DNA of 64,000 bases from Rothia aerolata. Lineage in GTDB: Bacteria > Actinomycetota > Actinomycetes > Actinomycetales > Micrococcaceae. The notes beneath the pieces are model-generated. The model worked only from the letters and a program-made list of their open reading frames with translations. It was not told the DNA's origin and made no database searches. The position numbers and the translations under genes were made by a program. Position 1 is the first letter of the stretch. Every line of letters begins with the position of its first letter. Below are positions 27,243 through 36,211 of this stretch, one piece after another. The stretch lies in NCBI RefSeq assembly GCF_014635585.1, contig NZ_BMDC01000004.1, positions 201,952 to 265,951 of the forward strand, read 5' to 3'.

Positions 27243-28454
27243 TCAACTCAAACCAAGAATCTCTTTTGCTTGATCCGACAGGGCTACACGTAGTGGGCGG
27301 TCTGAAGTGTGTTTGACGAGCCCCTCATTCTCAAGCTGCTCAACACGTTTTCGGGTAGTCTTCCAGCTTTTATTGATTTCAGAAGCAAGGTCGTTGATTG
27401 AGATGCCTGAGGGTTTCCCAAAAAGTTCAACCTGCCCAAGAATCCCGAAGATTTTAAGAAAATCTTCTGAAACCTGAAGGTGGGAATAAGACCAAATTTC
27501 TAATCGGCTCTTAAGCGATTGCAGGAGACGTTTTTTATCTGCAAGTTCTTTCAAGAGAGAATCTTGCGCATCAAAAATTAGTTCGAGCATCGCCTGGATA
27601 AAGAAGGTCCCCTCACCTCTGTTGAGAGTATTTTCTGCATCCTCGAATGCCTTATAGTATTTTTTCTTCTGCTCATTGATGGTTTTTGAGAGCGTTAGCA
27701 CCGTGTATCGAGACAGGACTTCGGAGAGGTGTACACTGAGGAGATAGCGACCAAAACGACCGTTACCATCGTAAAAAGGGTGGGTGTACTCAAGCATAAA
27801 ATGAGCGATCATTGCAGCCATTAACCGGGGAACCTGAGGGTCATCCACGTGCTGCAACATCGTTGCAAGATTACGGTGAATCTGGGTTTCATCAGTTACG
27901 CCTTGATGGAGCTGGCGGCCATCGGCATCTTTGATGAAAACAGGATTTTTGCGAAAGAGCGCGCCGTCTAGAGCATCGCTAGAAGAGATTTCTTGACCGA
28001 GCAAATCATCGTAGCGTGTGCGAAGCTCCTGGGGTGTAGATGGTGCAGATATATCTCCCGATGAAAAGGCAAGGTATAGCTTTGCCAGCTCTTTGAAACG
28101 CTTATTTTCTGTAGGCTCTGCCAGGAGTGCCTCTTCAATTTCTTGCCGGGTGGAACGTACTGCCTCAATCTCGTTGGTTGCGCTGATCTCATCGATGAGC
28201 AGATTGAAGAGATAGCTCTGACTTGCTGCTGAAGGCAAATCTAATGTGGCTACATGGATTTTTTGTTCCTGGAGGAGAATCTGTTCCGCAAGGAGCGAGA
28301 GGGTGGCAGTGGGCAGATAAAAAAGGTCTTTTGATCCTACTTTGAAATCAAGGGTCAAGGCATACTTGCGCCGCTGAGCTTCCTCAGTGCTTGCTGAGGT
28401 CTCATCGTTCATGTGGAAGACAGTTTTTAGTGGCTTGTAGGCAGATGTATTCAT
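27243..28454 (-). CDS. Fic family protein with C-terminal winged helix
   Basis: 403 residues. Canonical Fic motif HPFYDGNGRFGR (225-236), with the catalytic His and both Arg, so AMP or other nucleotide transfer to a target hydroxyl is expected. Residues ~91-98 (SATNEIEA) resemble the inhibitory (S/T)xxxE(G/N) helix, with Ala in place of Gly/Asn. The C-terminal ~70 residues read as a winged helix (GISINDLASEINKSWKTTRK), suggesting DNA binding. The ATG 28454 has AGAGG upstream. Three palindromic repeats precede it; autoregulation is likely. Confidence 0.88.
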   Translation of the reverse strand: MNTSAYKPLKTVFHMNDETSASTEEAQRRKYALTLDFKVGSKDLFYLPTATLSLLAEQILLQEQKIHVATLDLPSAASQSYLFNLLIDEISATNEIEAVRSTRQEIEEALLAEPTENKRFKELAKLYLAFSSGDISAPSTPQELRTRYDDLLGQEISSSDALDGALFRKNPVFIKDADGRQLHQGVTDETQIHRNLATMLQHVDDPQVPRLMAAMIAHFMLEYTHPFYDGNGRFGRYLLSVHLSEVLSRYTVLTLSKTINEQKKKYYKAFEDAENTLNRGEGTFFIQAMLELIFDAQDSLLKELADKKRLLQSLKSRLEIWSYSHLQVSEDFLKIFGILGQVELFGKPSGISINDLASEINKSWKTTRKRVEQLENEGLVKHTSDRPLRVALSDQAKEILGLS

Positions 28455-28469
28455 CACGACCTCTAGAAT

Positions 28470-28605
28470 CTAAACGGAAAAAATCCCTGTTTTTACCATT
28501 TATACCCTTAAACCACCGAGCTAAATGGAAAAAATACCAATTTTTTCCATTTAGCTTGTCAGGTTGATCCTCTAGATGGAAAAAATCCCTGTTTTTACCT
28601 TTTAG
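28470..28605. promoter_or_regulatory. three 34-bp palindrome-like repeats at 51-bp period
   Basis: Repeats at 28470-28503, 28521-28554 and 28572-28605, separated by two spacers of exactly 17 bp with unrelated sequence. Each has CTARAYGGAAAAAAT, four bases, then a T-rich complement; the middle one has perfect 15-bp arms. They lie between the Fic gene (minus) and the DUF1206 gene (plus). A 51-bp period is close to five helical turns, so a protein would bind the same DNA face. Likely operator array, perhaps for the Fic winged helix. Confidence 0.75.
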
Positions 28606-28684
28606 GTCGAAGGTTACCCCCCCGGCAAACGGTGCGCCCTGCACGGAACTGCAAAAGTGCCCGCAGCCTGAGATAATAAGCAGT

Positions 28685-29506
28685 ATGAGTAACGGAAAAG
28701 TCAATGAGGTCAAGAACAAAACTGACCGTCACGCGAATAAGCTGGCTCAGCACCCTGTTATGGTTGCCCTAGCCAAGGTTGGTTTTGTGGTTTCTGGCCT
28801 GCTGCATATTATGATCGGCTGGATTGCCTTTAAGGTGGCAACCGGCAGCGGTGGGGGAGAGGCCTCGAATTCGGGTGCGATGGCGCAAATTGCCCAGAAT
28901 CCCGGTGGCCAGATTCTACTGTGGGTGATGACCATCGGCCTGGCGGCGCTGGGCCTGTGGCGTCTGCTGACTATCGTGGTGGCCAACGAAACCAAAGATA
29001 AGCTCAAGGGCGCCGCCCTGGGCGTAGTGTTCTTGGGCCTGGCGTTCTCCGCCTCTAAGTTCGCTATGGGTGGTTCCAGCTCCGACAGCCAGAAGACCAG
29101 CTCTGTCACCTCTAGCGTGCTGGAAATGCCCGGCGGCAAAATCATCATTGCACTTGCAGGCCTGGTGGTAATCGGCGTGGGCATCTACGGCATTTACAAG
29201 GGCGCTACCCGTAAGTTCAAGGAAGACCTTGAAGCCGGCGCCAGCGGCGGCAACGTAGGTTCAGCAATTGTTATTGCAGGAACCGTGGGCTACATTGCCC
29301 GCGGTATCGCTTTCCTGGTGCTCGGTGGCCTGATTATCTGGGCAGGATTCACCAGCGACCCAGGCAAAGCCGGCGGCATGGATTCAGCCCTGCGCACCAT
29401 CGGCTCCCAGCCTTTCGGTGCGATTCTGCTAATTCTGACAGCTCTGGGCTTTGTTCTCTACGGCATCTACTCCATCGCCCGCGCAAAGTACACCAACGAG
29501 GTCTAG
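28685..29506 (+). CDS. DUF1206 domain-containing membrane protein
   Basis: 273 residues with six membrane helices in three repeated two-helix units, each starting with a glycine-rich segment such as KVGFVVSGLLHIMIGWIAFK, GKIIIALAGLVVIGVGIYGI and VGYIARGIAFLVLGGLIIW, the DUF1206 pattern. Function unknown. The ATG at 28685 has only weak ribosome-binding sequence. The gene diverges from the Fic gene and may share its operator array. Confidence 0.88.
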   Translation: MSNGKVNEVKNKTDRHANKLAQHPVMVALAKVGFVVSGLLHIMIGWIAFKVATGSGGGEASNSGAMAQIAQNPGGQILLWVMTIGLAALGLWRLLTIVVANETKDKLKGAALGVVFLGLAFSASKFAMGGSSSDSQKTSSVTSSVLEMPGGKIIIALAGLVVIGVGIYGIYKGATRKFKEDLEAGASGGNVGSAIVIAGTVGYIARGIAFLVLGGLIIWAGFTSDPGKAGGMDSALRTIGSQPFGAILLILTALGFVLYGIYSIARAKYTNEV

Positions 29507-29518
29507 TACTTAAAATAT

Positions 29519-29581
29519 CAAAGGACGCCGCCCACCCAGCCACCTGCCGTGAGGCAGGGGAGCCGGGCGGGCGGCGTCCTT
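29519..29581. terminator. bidirectional terminator between DUF1206 and trxA
   Basis: Long GC-rich stem AAGGACGCCGCCCACCC with GGGCGGGCGGCGTCCTT, with an inner CCTGCC/GGCAGG hairpin. T-rich ends on both sides (TTATCT on plus, TTTGATATT on minus). It lies between converging genes. Confidence 0.8.
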
Positions 29582-29600
29582 ATCTAAACCCTAAAAGGCC

Positions 29601-29924
29601 TTAGCCCTCCAGGTACTTGGAGAATTCCTTGACCAGGGCGGCCTTGGGCTTGGCGCCTACGGACTGGTGGTCTACCTCGCCGTCCTTGAACACGTAGATA
29701 GCGGGAATGGAGGTGATGCCGTACTTCATGGCGGTGGCGGGGTTGTTCTCAACGTCGAGCTTGAGAACCTTCACCTTGTCTGCGTACTCCTCGCCAATCT
29801 GGTCAACCACGGGGCCCACCATGCGACAGGGGCCGCACCACTCTGCCCAGAAGTCCACGATCACGGGCTTGTCGGAGCGCAGAACCTCGTCTGCAAAGGT
29901 TGAGTCGGTTACCTGATCTGCCAT
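29601..29924 (-). CDS. trxA: thioredoxin
   Basis: 107 residues, classic thioredoxin fold with active site WCGPC (Cys30, Cys33) and the cis-proline region TSIPAIYVFKDGE. Reduces protein disulfides in the cytoplasm; itself reduced by TrxB, whose gene lies directly upstream. ATG 29924 with AAAGGA 9 nt upstream; a longer frame upstream overlaps trxB and is unlikely. Confidence 0.96.
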   Translation of the reverse strand: MADQVTDSTFADEVLRSDKPVIVDFWAEWCGPCRMVGPVVDQIGEEYADKVKVLKLDVENNPATAMKYGITSIPAIYVFKDGEVDHQSVGAKPKAALVKEFSKYLEG

Positions 29925-29950
29925 AGTAAAAATCCTTTCGGGGTAAAAAC

Positions 29951-30967
29951 TTAGAGAGTTTCGAGATAGTGCTGGGCATCGAGCGCTGCAACGCAACCCG
30001 AGCCCGCGGCGGTAATGGCCTGGCGGTAGGTGGGGTCAATGACGTCGCCGGCAGCGAAGACGCCGGGAATGGAGGTCTTGGAGGTGCGACCGTCTACGGC
30101 GATGGTGCCGTCTGCGGTCAAATCCAGCTTGCCCTGAACCAGGGAGGTGCGGGGGTCGGAGCCAATAGCCACAAAAACGCCCTCGACAGCCAGCTCGGAC
30201 TCTTCGCCGGTCTTGGTATTGGTCAGGGTTACCGAGGTGACCTTATCGCCGCCATTGATGGTCTTGACGGTGGAATCCCAAACCACCTCGATCTTCTCGT
30301 GCTCAAAGACCCGCTGCTGCATAATGTCTGAGCCGCGCAGGGAGTCTCGGCGGTGCACCAGGTAGACCTTGGAGGCATGGTTGGTCAGGTAGAGGGCCTC
30401 TTCCAGGGCGGAGTCGCCGCCGCCAACCACAGCCAGCGCTTTCTCCTTGAAGAAGAAACCGTCGCAGGTGGCACACCAGGAGACACCGTGGCCTGAGAGC
30501 CGCTGCTCGCCGTCCACGCCCAGCTTGCGGTACTCGGAGCCGGTAGAGATAATCACGGTCTTGGCCAGGTAAGTGGAGCCATCGGCCAGAATAACCTTCT
30601 TCACCTCGCCGTCGAGCTCCAGCGCCTCGACGTCCTCATAGCGCACATCGGCACCAAAACGCTCCGCCTGCGCGTCAATGGTGGTCATCAGCTCGGGGCC
30701 CTGAATACCCTCCACAAAACCGGGAAAGTTCTCTACCTCGGTGGTGGTCATCAGATCGCCGCCGGGAGAAATCGAGGAGGCAAAGAGAATGGGCTTGAGG
30801 TTGGCGCGGGCAGTGTAAATTGCCGCGGTATAGCCTGCGGGGCCGGAGCCCACGATAATCACGTCATGAACGGTTTCATCATGGGTTGCCTCAGCTGCGG
30901 GGGCATCACCCAGGTTCAGGTTAATGCCGGTTCCGCCGCCAAAAACGCCACCGAGATTGGTAGTCAA
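29951..30967 (-). CDS. trxB: thioredoxin reductase
   Basis: 338 residues. FAD site IIVGSGPAGYTAAIYTAR (~42-59), redox-active CATC in SWCATCDGFFF, NADPH site VVGGGDSALEEALYL, and the C-terminal FAD motif GVFAAGDVIDP. It has an extra ~38-residue Gly-rich N-terminus. TTG 30967 is chosen as start because AAGGAAAGG lies upstream; the ATG at 31054 would overlap the spacing to the next gene and reads unlikely residues. Transcribed with trxA. Confidence 0.96.
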   Translation of the reverse strand: MTTNLGGVFGGGTGINLNLGDAPAAEATHDETVHDVIIVGSGPAGYTAAIYTARANLKPILFASSISPGGDLMTTTEVENFPGFVEGIQGPELMTTIDAQAERFGADVRYEDVEALELDGEVKKVILADGSTYLAKTVIISTGSEYRKLGVDGEQRLSGHGVSWCATCDGFFFKEKALAVVGGGDSALEEALYLTNHASKVYLVHRRDSLRGSDIMQQRVFEHEKIEVVWDSTVKTINGGDKVTSVTLTNTKTGEESELAVEGVFVAIGSDPRTSLVQGKLDLTADGTIAVDGRTSKTSIPGVFAAGDVIDPTYRQAITAAGSGCVAALDAQHYLETL

Positions 30968-31057
30968 AGCGTAGCCTTTCCTTATAAAACAGAACTTATC
31001 TGCCGAACATAACCGGAGACCGGTTGGCTTTATTCCGGCCAGTCTCCGCCTCATACA

Positions 31058-32293
31058 CTAGTTGCTTGCGCTGACCTCATTGATGCGCAAACCAAAGTTA
31101 TAACCCGCAATGGGCTGGGAGAGGCTGGGGGCTTCGGTGAATTCAACAATCACGTACTGGGCACCCTCGCCCTGCTTCTCTTGATCGAGCTCCACCTTAG
31201 TCTCCTCGCCGGTGAAAGAACCGGAGCCAACCTCGGTCGCACCGTCCAGTGAGGCAGAATCATTGGTAAAGACCGTAAAGGCACCGCCGGAACCCGAAGT
31301 CTGGTTGATGGTCAGCTCGGAGACAGTGGTCTTTTCTTCCAGCTCATAGGCAAGACCCACGGTTTCAGCGGCGCCGCCGAAATTAGAGGTGGCGAAACCG
31401 TAGCTCATCCAGGCGGTGGAATCGTTGCCGTCGGTCATCTGGCCCAGGGTGCGATCCTGATCCGCCATGAAGCCCTGGTTCGAGGGAACCAGCCGGGTCA
31501 CCGTGCCAAACTTAGGCTCGGGCTTCTCCTCTTCGGTGGGGGAGGGAGAGGCGCTGGGTGATTCCGAGGGGCTCTGCGAGGGGCTGGCGGAGCTGGAGGC
31601 TCCCCCCAGGTTCGCTGCCTCTTCCTGAGAGGCATCACGGTCAACCATGCCACCCAGGTTGGCAAAGACCGCGGCAACACCGGCGGCCAGCAGCAGAATC
31701 GCAGCCAGCGCTACAATCCACACGCTACCGCGGCGCTCGTCGTCGTCCTCATCATCAAAATCGCGCTCTTCGGGGTAGTCCTCGTACTCACTGTAGTCTG
31801 CAAAGTCCTGGTCCTCAGCGGCGGGGGCGGCATCTGCCGCCCGGGTGGCCGAGATGGGCGACGCCGCCGCAGCACCGGCTGCCCCAGCGGTGTAGGAGCC
31901 ACGGGAGGGCGCTTCATCGCCAAAAATCTCCTGGCCCAGAGCCTCCTGGGTTTCAGAAGTTGCAGCCAGCATGCTGGAATCAACCAGCAGGTTATCTACC
32001 AGCGGCTCGGGGCGGGAGTGGGAAGTCACCAGGTAGGTGAGACCGTTTGCATTGCCCAAATCCAGCACCTGAATGGTCGAACGCGCATTGGTCGCCATGG
32101 TACGGGCGTTTTTAATAAGACGGTCGTGGTGCTCGGGTGCTGCCACCACAATAGAGACCTTGCGGTTAAGCACCTGATCCTTACCCTCAAGAATGGAGTC
32201 ACCCTCGGGGGTTTCATGGGTGGTTCCGGTGACCTTGTAGCGTTCGCCCAGAACAGTGTTGAGGGGGATAGAGTGCGATGGTTTCTGCGACAA
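31058..32293 (-). CDS. pseudokinase-like single-pass membrane protein
   Basis: 411 residues. The N-terminus (LGERYKVTGTTHETPEGDSI, then LNRKVSIVV) looks like the N-lobe of a Ser/Thr kinase but no catalytic HRD or DFG motif follows. An acidic, Ala-rich linker, one membrane helix (VWIVALAAILLLAAGVAAVF, ~197-217), a Ser/Pro/Glu-rich stretch and a C-terminal discoidin-like domain (~265-411, DGNDSTAWMSYGF) follow. In mycobacteria the corresponding regions are fused to MviN (Rv3910); here the gene stands beside murJ. It probably regulates lipid II export, by inference. Confidence 0.8.
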   Translation of the reverse strand: MSQKPSHSIPLNTVLGERYKVTGTTHETPEGDSILEGKDQVLNRKVSIVVAAPEHHDRLIKNARTMATNARSTIQVLDLGNANGLTYLVTSHSRPEPLVDNLLVDSSMLAATSETQEALGQEIFGDEAPSRGSYTAGAAGAAAASPISATRAADAAPAAEDQDFADYSEYEDYPEERDFDDEDDDERRGSVWIVALAAILLLAAGVAAVFANLGGMVDRDASQEEAANLGGASSSASPSQSPSESPSASPSPTEEEKPEPKFGTVTRLVPSNQGFMADQDRTLGQMTDGNDSTAWMSYGFATSNFGGAAETVGLAYELEEKTTVSELTINQTSGSGGAFTVFTNDSASLDGATEVGSGSFTGEETKVELDQEKQGEGAQYVIVEFTEAPSLSQPIAGYNFGLRINEVSASN

Positions 32294-32397
32294 GGGAGCC
32301 TCCGGGGCGTGATATCGAGTCTTGGAGTCTTAGAAAAGATATTACTGTACGGCACAGGGGTTTACAGCGCTCGTCAGACGGTGGATGGAAAGTGACC

Positions 32398-34059
32398 TTA
32401 GATTTTTAGGAAGGGCAGTTTACGGCGCAGGGGGTCCAGCAAAATATCGATCTCCTGAACCCGGAAGAGCTGCAGAAAGAAGAGGTAGGCAATGCCCATC
32501 ACAACACCGCCCACCACAATGGTAATCAGCGCGTTGATAATGCTGCCCCAGGCAAAGCCGGCGAGGGTGTAGCCTCCCAGCATCCACAGCACCAGGGCAC
32601 CCACCAGGCCAGCGCAGAAGGAGGCCAGGGCAACGCGGGCGTGGGTGGAGACGATGTTGGCAACGTCGTAGTCGCCGAAGCGGCGCTTGAGCACAAAGTG
32701 GTTGAGCACCACGGCAATGATGTTCTGTAGGGCGTAGGTGGCAGAGAGACCAAAAACGATGTAGCCGGGGTCGAGGCGAGACGAAGCGAAGCCCAGAATC
32801 ACCACGAAAATCGCAGAGGCTAGCTGAATAAAGAAGGGGGTCTTGGCGTCTTCCTGGGCGTAGAGCACGCGGCCCATCATAAAGGCGATGGTCAGAAAGG
32901 GCCCACCCAGGGCCATAATCGCAACGGTCTGGCCAATCATGGCGGCTGAGATCTGGTTGCCGTTGCCGAAGAGCATGCCCACCGGGCCGGCAAAGACCAC
33001 TAGCGCCACCGCGAGAAAGACCGTGGCTAAAGACGAGACGCGCAGACCCGACGAAAGGGCTGCCACCACGTTGGCGTCGTCGGAGTCTTGGCTGGCCGCC
33101 GACATCTTGTTGAAGAGGTAGGTGGCAATGGAAAGACCGATGACGCCGTGGGGCAGCGAGTAGAGCATGGAGGAGTAGTTCAGCGACTGGATGCCGGGAA
33201 CCACCGTGCCGTCGGTGCTGATGATGTTGGACGCCGTTTTGGTGAGGTAGAAGAAGGCGAGGTTGGAGATAATGCCGGTGGCCAGGGTCCAGCCCGCCAG
33301 CTTGGCCGAGGCCCCCAGACCAATGCCGCGCCAGCCGAACTTGGGGCGGAGCTTGAGGCCCAGGCGCTTGAGTGGAAACAGCAGAATCAAAGCCTGAATC
33401 GCCACGCCCAGGGTGGCGGAGCCCGCCAGTACCAGGGTCTGGGCGCTGGTCCAGGTAGAGACATCATGGAGGGGCGGGGTGGTGTTGGTCTGCCGGCCAA
33501 AGAGCACAATAAAGAGAATCAGCGCGGCAATAGCCACCACGTTGTTGATTACCGGCGACCACATGTACCAGCCAAAGGCACCGCGGGCATTGAGTACCTG
33601 GCCAATAATCGTGTAGAAACCGTAGAAGAAAATCTGCGGCAGGCACCAGAGGGCAAACACCAGGCCCAGGGCACGTTGCTCGTTGGTCCACTGCTGGCCC
33701 ATCACCGAGATAATGGGCCAGGAGCAGGCAAGAACCACCACGGTTACAGCGGCAATACCGGTGGTCGCAAGGGTGACCAGGCGCGAGATAAAGTCGGAGC
33801 CGCCGTCATCGTGCTTAGCCGCCTTGATAATCTGCGGCACCAGCACAGCGTTGAAAATACCGCCCGCCACCAAAACATAAATCAGGTTGGGTAGGGTGTT
33901 GGCGGTCTCGAAAATGGTACCCATTGCTGTACCCGTACCGATAGCCCAGGTAATCAGAATGGTTTTTACGAAACCCAAGATGCGGGAAAGCATGGTTCCC
34001 GAGGCCATAATGGCACTGGATACAGCACCCGTGCGGGGCGCCTTAGCTGTTTGAGTCAT
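32398..34059 (-). CDS. murJ: lipid II flippase MurJ
   Basis: 553 residues with about 14 membrane helices, MviN/MurJ family. Typical are the N-terminal AIMASGTMLSRILGFVKTIL, NALFVAGGIFNAVLVPQII-like LVAGGIFNAVLVPQIIKAA, and LPHGVIGLSIATYLFNKMS. It moves peptidoglycan precursors across the membrane. The gene lies between the pseudokinase-like gene and a Nudix gene, as in other Actinobacteria. Confidence 0.95.
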   Translation of the reverse strand: MTQTAKAPRTGAVSSAIMASGTMLSRILGFVKTILITWAIGTGTAMGTIFETANTLPNLIYVLVAGGIFNAVLVPQIIKAAKHDDGGSDFISRLVTLATTGIAAVTVVVLACSWPIISVMGQQWTNEQRALGLVFALWCLPQIFFYGFYTIIGQVLNARGAFGWYMWSPVINNVVAIAALILFIVLFGRQTNTTPPLHDVSTWTSAQTLVLAGSATLGVAIQALILLFPLKRLGLKLRPKFGWRGIGLGASAKLAGWTLATGIISNLAFFYLTKTASNIISTDGTVVPGIQSLNYSSMLYSLPHGVIGLSIATYLFNKMSAASQDSDDANVVAALSSGLRVSSLATVFLAVALVVFAGPVGMLFGNGNQISAAMIGQTVAIMALGGPFLTIAFMMGRVLYAQEDAKTPFFIQLASAIFVVILGFASSRLDPGYIVFGLSATYALQNIIAVVLNHFVLKRRFGDYDVANIVSTHARVALASFCAGLVGALVLWMLGGYTLAGFAWGSIINALITIVVGGVVMGIAYLFFLQLFRVQEIDILLDPLRRKLPFLKI

Positions 34060-34076
34060 GGGTGAGCTCGAATCCC

Positions 34077-34580
34077 CTAAGAAAGCTGGTGAATAATATA
34101 CTCGCGCGCAATCTCAGAGATGCGCCGTTCGTTGGGGAACGACAGCTTGCGCCCCAAATCGTCAATATTGACCCAGGCTACATCCACAGCCTCGTGATCA
34201 GGGTCTTTCTCTGTGGTGAGATAGCCACCGGTTGCTGCCAGCAGGTAGTGGTGCACGGTCTTGTGCACGCGGTGACCGGCAACGGTAAACCAGTAGTCAA
34301 TACTGCCCAAAGAGGCGAGAACGTTACCGGCAATACCGGTTTCTTCTTCAATTTCGCGGGCTGCTGCCTGCACGTTGTCTTCGTCGCCCTCGGGGTGGCC
34401 CTTGGGCAGGCACCATTCAAGGCGGCCGCCGCGATTGACCCGGGCAATAATGGCAACGGGCAGATTGGGGTTGTCAAAGTCAACAATCACCCCGCCCGCG
34501 GAGACTTCTTCTACCGTGGACATCATGGAAACGGGCGTGAAAGCCCGTTTCTTGGGAGCCCTGGGTACTGGAAAAGTCAT
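34077..34580 (-). CDS. Nudix hydrolase
   Basis: 167 residues with the complete Nudix box (GHPEGDEDNVQAAAREIEEE then TG, about residues 62-83) preceded by WCLPKG. It hydrolyses a nucleoside diphosphate derivative; the place next to murJ and the CCA gene is conserved in Actinobacteria, but the substrate is not known. The ATG at 34580 lies 90 bp from the divergent CCA gene, so both promoters share this gap. Confidence 0.92.
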   Translation of the reverse strand: MTFPVPRAPKKRAFTPVSMMSTVEEVSAGGVIVDFDNPNLPVAIIARVNRGGRLEWCLPKGHPEGDEDNVQAAAREIEEETGIAGNVLASLGSIDYWFTVAGHRVHKTVHHYLLAATGGYLTTEKDPDHEAVDVAWVNIDDLGRKLSFPNERRISEIAREYIIHQLS

Positions 34581-34670
34581 ACTCCTACCTTAACCGATAC
34601 TTGGGTGTAAGTCTTATTAATGCCCGGGATGCACCGCTAACGGTGATTTATCTGGCACGATTGTAGAACT

Positions 34671-36083
34671 ATGGCGAACCTTTTTGATTCCTCTGCAATT
34701 GACCCCACTGCCCTGGCTCTGGGTGAGCTTTTTGACGCCGCTGGCTTTGAGCTTTCGCTGGTGGGAGGGCCCGTGCGAGATCTTTTCTTGGGGGCCCCTG
34801 CAAAGGATCTGGATTTCACCACCAATGCCACTCCCGATGAAACCTTGCAGGTGGTGGCTGACTGGGCTGATGCCACCTGGGAGATCGGTAAGGAATACGG
34901 CACCATTGGCATTCGCAAGGGTAACGATTTGTTGGAAGTTACCACCTATCGGGCTGAAGCCTATGATCCCGATTCGCGTAAGCCCACCGTGGCTTTTGGT
35001 ACCAAGCTAGAGGACGACCTCTTCCGCCGTGATTTCACCATTAACTCTATGGCGCTGCGCCTGCCTTCTTTGGAGCTGGTTGACCCCTTCGGCGGTGCGC
35101 GCGATTTGAAGGCCGGTGTTATCGCCACTCCGGGTAAGCCCGAAGACTCTTTCTCTGATGACCCCCTGCGGATGATGCGCGCTGCTCGCTTTGCCGCGCG
35201 TCTTGATATTGATGTGGCCCCCGAGGTGTTCACCGCCATGAAGAACATGGCGTCTCGGATTGAGATTATCTCTGCCGAGCGGGTGCGTGATGAGCTGGAA
35301 AAGCTGATCTGCGCTCCGGCGCCGGTGCGCGGTATTGAGCTACTGGTAGATTCTGGTCTGGCTGACTATGTTCTGCCCGAGATTCCGGCGCTGAAGCTGG
35401 AGGTCGATGAGCATCACCACCACAAGGATGTCTTTCAGCACTCGCTGAAGGTTCTTGAGCAGGCGGCTGCCCAGGAGACCGATGAGGACGGCGCCGTGCC
35501 CGGCCCCGACTTCGTACTGCGGTTTGCCGCGCTGATGCACGATATTGGCAAGCCTGCCACTCGCAAGTTTGAGCCCAACGGGTCGGTGAGCTTTCTGCAC
35601 CACGATGTGGTCGGGGCTAAACTGACCAAGAAGCGCATGCGGGCCCTGCGCTTTGATAATGACACCATCAAGGCGGTTGCGCGCCTGGTGGAGCTGCACA
35701 TGCGTTTCTACGGTTACGGCGATGCAGGCTGGACTGATTCTGCGGTGCGCCGTTATGTTCGGGACGCCGGCGACCTGCTGGAGCGCCTGCATCGGCTCAC
35801 ACGTGCCGATGTAACCACCCGGAATAAGCGCAAGGCTAACCGGATTGCCCACGCCTATGACGACCTTGAGCGCCGGATTGTTGAGCTGGCTGAGCAGGAG
35901 GAACTCGACGCCATGCGCCCCGACCTCGACGGCCAGCAGATTATGGCCATCTTAGGGATTTCACCTGGGCCTATGGTTGGCAAGGCATATAAGTTCTTGT
36001 TGGATATGCGCCTGGATGAGGGCGCTCTGGGGGAGGAAGAGGCAACCCGCCGCTTGAAGGAATGGGCGAAGGAGAACCTCTAG
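34671..36083 (+). CDS. cca: CCA tRNA nucleotidyltransferase
   Basis: 470 residues. Nucleotidyltransferase head with GGPVRDLFLG and the catalytic DLDF (~27-48), RRDFTINSMAL, then an HD domain (HHHKDVFQHSLKV and LMHDIGKPATR, ~245-300). It adds or repairs the CCA end; all tRNA genes seen in this window lack an encoded CCA, consistent with need for it. ATG start with weak ribosome-binding site. Confidence 0.95.
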   Translation: MANLFDSSAIDPTALALGELFDAAGFELSLVGGPVRDLFLGAPAKDLDFTTNATPDETLQVVADWADATWEIGKEYGTIGIRKGNDLLEVTTYRAEAYDPDSRKPTVAFGTKLEDDLFRRDFTINSMALRLPSLELVDPFGGARDLKAGVIATPGKPEDSFSDDPLRMMRAARFAARLDIDVAPEVFTAMKNMASRIEIISAERVRDELEKLICAPAPVRGIELLVDSGLADYVLPEIPALKLEVDEHHHHKDVFQHSLKVLEQAAAQETDEDGAVPGPDFVLRFAALMHDIGKPATRKFEPNGSVSFLHHDVVGAKLTKKRMRALRFDNDTIKAVARLVELHMRFYGYGDAGWTDSAVRRYVRDAGDLLERLHRLTRADVTTRNKRKANRIAHAYDDLERRIVELAEQEELDAMRPDLDGQQIMAILGISPGPMVGKAYKFLLDMRLDEGALGEEEATRRLKEWAKENL

Positions 36084-36133
36084 GCACTTTAGCGGGGACA
36101 AAATCGAGAAACTAGTTCTTTCCGGTTGATTAT

Positions 36134-36150
36134 TTGCATATTAAATGCGT
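36134..36150. promoter_or_regulatory. NsrR-like palindrome upstream of the NO reductase
   Basis: TTGCATATTAAATGCGT, an imperfect palindrome. As I remember it, the NsrR consensus has the core ATGCATTTnAAATGCAT; 13 or 14 positions agree. It lies 62 bp before the ATG of the qNor gene. NO-dependent control is inferred; no nsrR gene is in the window. Confidence 0.4.
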
Positions 36151-36211
36151 ATTTTAGGAGTGGGGATTTTCCCTTATCACCACTCATTCTTCACACCGGA
36201 GAGACAGTCCC

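Noticed and set aside
28470-28605. Three repeats with constant spacers as a CRISPR array
   Set aside because: Spacers are only 17 bp, there are only three repeats, no cas genes are near, and the array sits in a divergent promoter region. An operator array is more likely.
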